Shown here: positions 62,425 through 64,000 of the stretch, in pieces | How the letters are laid out: the number at the start of each line of letters is the position of its first letter | Numbering within the stretch: the first letter of the stretch is position 1 | Assembly: GCF_017497975.1 (NCBI RefSeq) | Contig: NZ_JAGDEL010000005.1 | Span: 186,001-250,000, forward strand | DNA: 64,000 bases | Direction of reading: 5' to 3' | Source: Metabacillus bambusae | GTDB taxonomy: Bacteria > Bacillota > Bacilli > Bacillales > Bacillaceae | Made by a program: the position numbers and the translations under genes | The notes under the pieces: model-generated | Told to the model about the DNA's origin: nothing | The model's database searches: none | Seen by the model: the letters and a program-made list of their open reading frames with translations, nothing else

Positions 62425-62685
62425 TTACACCTGCCATGGCCATGGAGCAGTTCCCCAGCTCCAATTTGCATCTGCAAAACTACCACCAAACTGCTGAAGC
62501 ATCCCGAACTTCGCCTCAAACGATTGCTTAAGCTGCTTACTTTGTAAAGCAAACTGATTGAATTGCTGAAGTGCTTGAACATCATGCGGATGTGTATCAA
62601 GATAAAGTGTAAGCTCAACAAGGGCAAAATCAACTGCTTGAATCTCCTCAAGTAGCTGGTAATATTCATCAGGTAATTGCTGCAC
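62425..62685 (-). CDS. cotJB: Spore coat protein CotJB
   Basis: 86 residues from a GTG (62685) behind [40 protein letters not shown] (core [15 protein letters not shown]), then [12 protein letters not shown] at the end, the aromatic tail typical of CotJB. It is needed with CotJA to put CotJC in the coat. Confidence 0.92.
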   Translation of the reverse strand: MQQLPDEYYQLLEEIQAVDFALVELTLYLDTHPHDVQALQQFNQFALQSKQLKQSFEAKFGMLQQFGGSFADANWSWGTAPWPWQV

Positions 62686-62690
62686 ACGTA

Positions 62691-62936
62691 CTACCCCCTT
62701 TTTCCCTCATAAGGATTCTCATATGGATCATACAATGCTGGCCAAAGAGTCCCCTTTTTCAACGCAACCTTAGGTGGAAACTGCTGAAGGTTTGGCGGCT
62801 GAAACCCCATATATAGTTGTGGCGGTGTTGAATAAAACTTCAATCCGATTGGTCGACAAGGATCAAAACAACTATGAAACGGTCTATAGGCTTTCATTGG
62901 GGTGAACGTTGCTTGTTGCACATGAGGAACATTCAT
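62691..62936 (-). CDS. cotJA: Spore coat protein CotJA
   Basis: 81 residues from the ATG at 62936 (AAAGGTG upstream); a GTG 18 bases earlier sits in a poorer context. [34 protein letters not shown] has the DPC-P...K-Y-TPP-LYxGFQPP pattern of CotJA. It starts the operon; its stop is 5 bases from cotJB. I did not find a convincing sigma-E promoter in the ~150 bases upstream. Confidence 0.92.
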   Translation of the reverse strand: MNVPHVQQATFTPMKAYRPFHSCFDPCRPIGLKFYSTPPQLYMGFQPPNLQQFPPKVALKKGTLWPALYDPYENPYEGKRG

Positions 62937-62954
62937 ATCTTTCACCTTTATCAC

Positions 62955-63260
62955 ACCTCTTTTTTATGTGGAAAAGTGGCTATCACTACACTTGTGGTAT
63001 TTTACCTACCCACTTTAGACCACTATTTTTCATACAGAAGCTATTTATGAGTTTTTTGTACTCTACCACCATCATATTCATGGCAGAATCATACTTATGA
63101 GTGTTTTATAGAAAAAGTTTGAAATTTATTTAAGTTGGTTAAGCTTCTTTTTTGGGGTTATTGATTGGGGATGGTTTTTGATGAGAGGTGAGGATGGAAA
63201 TTGTTTATTTTGATTTTTTCTGGCTTTAATTGAATGTCAATAATCAATATATATGTTGCG
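62955..63260. other. Upstream region of cotJABC
   Basis: AT-rich and non-coding. It should contain the sporulation promoter, but I could not match both halves of a sigma-E promoter with correct spacing. Confidence 0.4.
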
Positions 63261-63373
63261 GATTGAATCACTTTTTTGATTTATTGAACCACTTTTCTCT
63301 GGGATTGAACCACCTACTTGATTTATTGGACCATTTTTCTCTGGGATTGAACCACTTACACATTTTATTGAAC
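63261..63373. repeat. Tandem 42-bp repeat (2.7 units)
   Basis: Units at 63261-63302, 63303-63344 and a partial 63345-63373, each starting GATTGAACCAC or close to it and ending CTCTGG. A further degenerate start GATTGAACCAC is at 63414. As 42 is a multiple of three, frames stay open on both strands and mimic genes. Confidence 0.75.
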
Positions 63374-63520
63374 AATACCGAATATTCAACCTCTCCTGAC
63401 GTTGCAGATTGAACCACTTTTTTGAATTATTTAACCACAAATCATTTGAATTGAACCAAATCCGCTTCAACCTTCTCTATCATTGAGCGAATTGTCCCAA
63501 TGTCCAATCCACAGAACAAA

Positions 63521-63655
63521 AGCGCAAGCGCCTTGAACAGCCTCGGGCAAATAAGACGCTTAAGAATAGAAGGTGTTCTTTACCTTCAATTCTTAAGTGG
63601 CTTATGACCTCGAGGGGCTAGGCGCTGGAGCTGGATGCCAAGCGCTTGTCCACAG
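63521..63655. repeat. Long palindromic dispersed element
   Basis: About 135 bases that fold into a nested hairpin. The inner arms are ATAAGACGCTTAAGAAT... and their complement near 63550-63605 around GTTCTTT, and the outer arms are rich in AGCGC/GCGCT. A 24-base part (63609-63632) recurs at 54365-54388. It has no coding capacity. Confidence 0.6.
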
Positions 63656-63691
63656 TACAAGAATTTTATAATTTCCTAGACGACAAAAAAG

Positions 63692-63710
63692 GCCAACTAA
63701 AAGTTAGCCC
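63692..63710 (-). terminator. Terminator after the right-edge lipoprotein gene
   Basis: GGCCAACT / AGTTAGCC (one G-U pair) with a 3-base loop and TTTTTT on the minus strand. Confidence 0.7.
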
Positions 63711-63723
63711 TTTCACAACACAT

Positions 63724-64000
63724 TTATTCTTTTTCATTCTCGCCTTCAGCGTTACCTTCTTCTGTTGTACCTTTATCTGTACCTTCTTCTGTTGTACCTT
63801 TATCTGTACCTTCTTCTGTTGTACCTTCCTCAGTGCCTTCTTCTTCCATTAGTTCACCAGCATCTTCTCCATTACCTTGTGGGTCCATGTTTTCATCTAG
63901 GTTTTCGTCTACTGGAGATTCACCGTTTTCGTCAGGTAGTTGCTCGTTCGTATCTTCTGGTGGTGCAGGGTCTTGGTCATCAGCACATCCAGTTACGATT
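63724..64000 (-). CDS. Acidic repeat lipoprotein, C-terminal part (cut by window end)
   Basis: Open at 64000, stop at 63724: 92 codons. The first visible residues IVTGCADDQ look like the end of a signal peptide with lipobox VTGC, so only ~15 residues of signal are missing. The mature part is acidic, low-complexity (PEDTNEQLPDENGESPVDEN) and contains repeats EEGT-TEEGTDKGTTEEGTDKG. Such small lipoproteins are common in Bacillus; no function is inferred. A terminator follows. Confidence 0.65.
   Translation of the reverse strand, partial: IVTGCADDQDPAPPEDTNEQLPDENGESPVDENLDENMDPQGNGEDAGELMEEEGTEEGTTEEGTDKGTTEEGTDKGTTEEGNAEGENEKE

Noticed and set aside
62370-62687. 105-codon minus-strand frame over cotJB
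   Set aside because: Out-of-frame shadow of cotJB and of the cotJB-cotJC gap.
63261-63424. CRISPR array
   Set aside because: Units are contiguous 42-mers without unique spacers of even length, and no cas genes are present.
63230-63470. Repeat proteins on both strands (LNHFFDLLNHFSLG and GSIPEKSGSINQ units)
   Set aside because: Both arise from the 42-bp tandem repeat, whose length keeps all frames open; no ribosome site.

Overview
The window looks like a chromosome segment of a low-GC, endospore-forming member of the Bacillaceae. Evidence for this: a cotJABC spore-coat operon, remnants of a GerAB-type germinant permease, a ComK-family regulator, a class IV PHA synthase pair (phaR-phaC), ywqA-ywqE, ssbB and ywpF homologues arranged much as in Bacillus subtilis, strong AGGAGG-type ribosome binding sites, and CcpA cre-like sites. 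I cannot name the species from sequence alone. I see no rRNA or tRNA genes, no CRISPR array and no prophage.

Left part (1-22 kb): a mosaic of short accessory modules and wreckage. 1-1.9 kb is the start of a type VII secretion effector operon (WXG100-like partner, two tandem LPGC microproteins, then the N-terminal half of a large effector that runs off the window). 3.5-4.9 kb is a sigma factor - DUF1659 - DUF2922 - YvrJ cassette, and 5.3-6.6 kb a processive glycosyltransferase; copies of a ~300 bp repeat that encodes a ~50-residue microprotein lie around both. Then come an alpha/beta hydrolase without an obvious catalytic His, D-cysteine desulfhydrase, a large TPR protein, a ComK-family protein and a tandem pair of DndB/DGQHR proteins without other dnd genes. 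14.7-17.9 kb is a graveyard (gerAB fragment abutting a yifB/comM fragment, OmpA-domain fragment), followed by a secreted beta-helix protein.

Middle (21-38 kb): an exopolysaccharide locus read leftward. A small membrane protein, tyrosine kinase modulator and kinase (ywqC, ywqD) and PHP phosphatase (ywqE) are followed by galU, an initiating sugar transferase, a dTDP-L-rhamnose 4-epimerase-like enzyme, glycosyltransferases, polymerase (wzy), flippase (wzx), a pyruvyl transferase and rmlA-C-D-B, ending at a clear terminator. An acyltransferase and the beta-helix protein lie beyond. The enzyme set predicts a rhamnose/6-deoxytalose-containing, pyruvylated and perhaps acylated polymer.

Right part (38-64 kb): small lipoproteins and a soluble chemoreceptor-like protein; a ROK kinase; a CUT1 sugar ABC transporter led by its own sugar-binding protein, YesM/YesN-type histidine kinase and response regulator, with cre-like sites; phaR-phaC and an SDR; ywqB-ywqA; ssbB with a two-box ComK site 18 bp apart; an XRE regulator; ywpF; cotJABC; and a lipoprotein cut by the window edge.

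The most striking non-gene signal is a family of 13-bp palindromes, GGGGACWGTCCCY, with 14 good copies, all between 42.2 and 53.8 kb, many as inverted pairs. They bracket a REP-associated tyrosine transposase (RAYT) gene at 50.3-50.8 kb, and one pair lies inside a protein-coding gene in frame. This looks like a Gram-positive REP/RAYT system. Further palindrome families (GGTGACAGGCACC, GTCACWGTGAC) occur in the left half.
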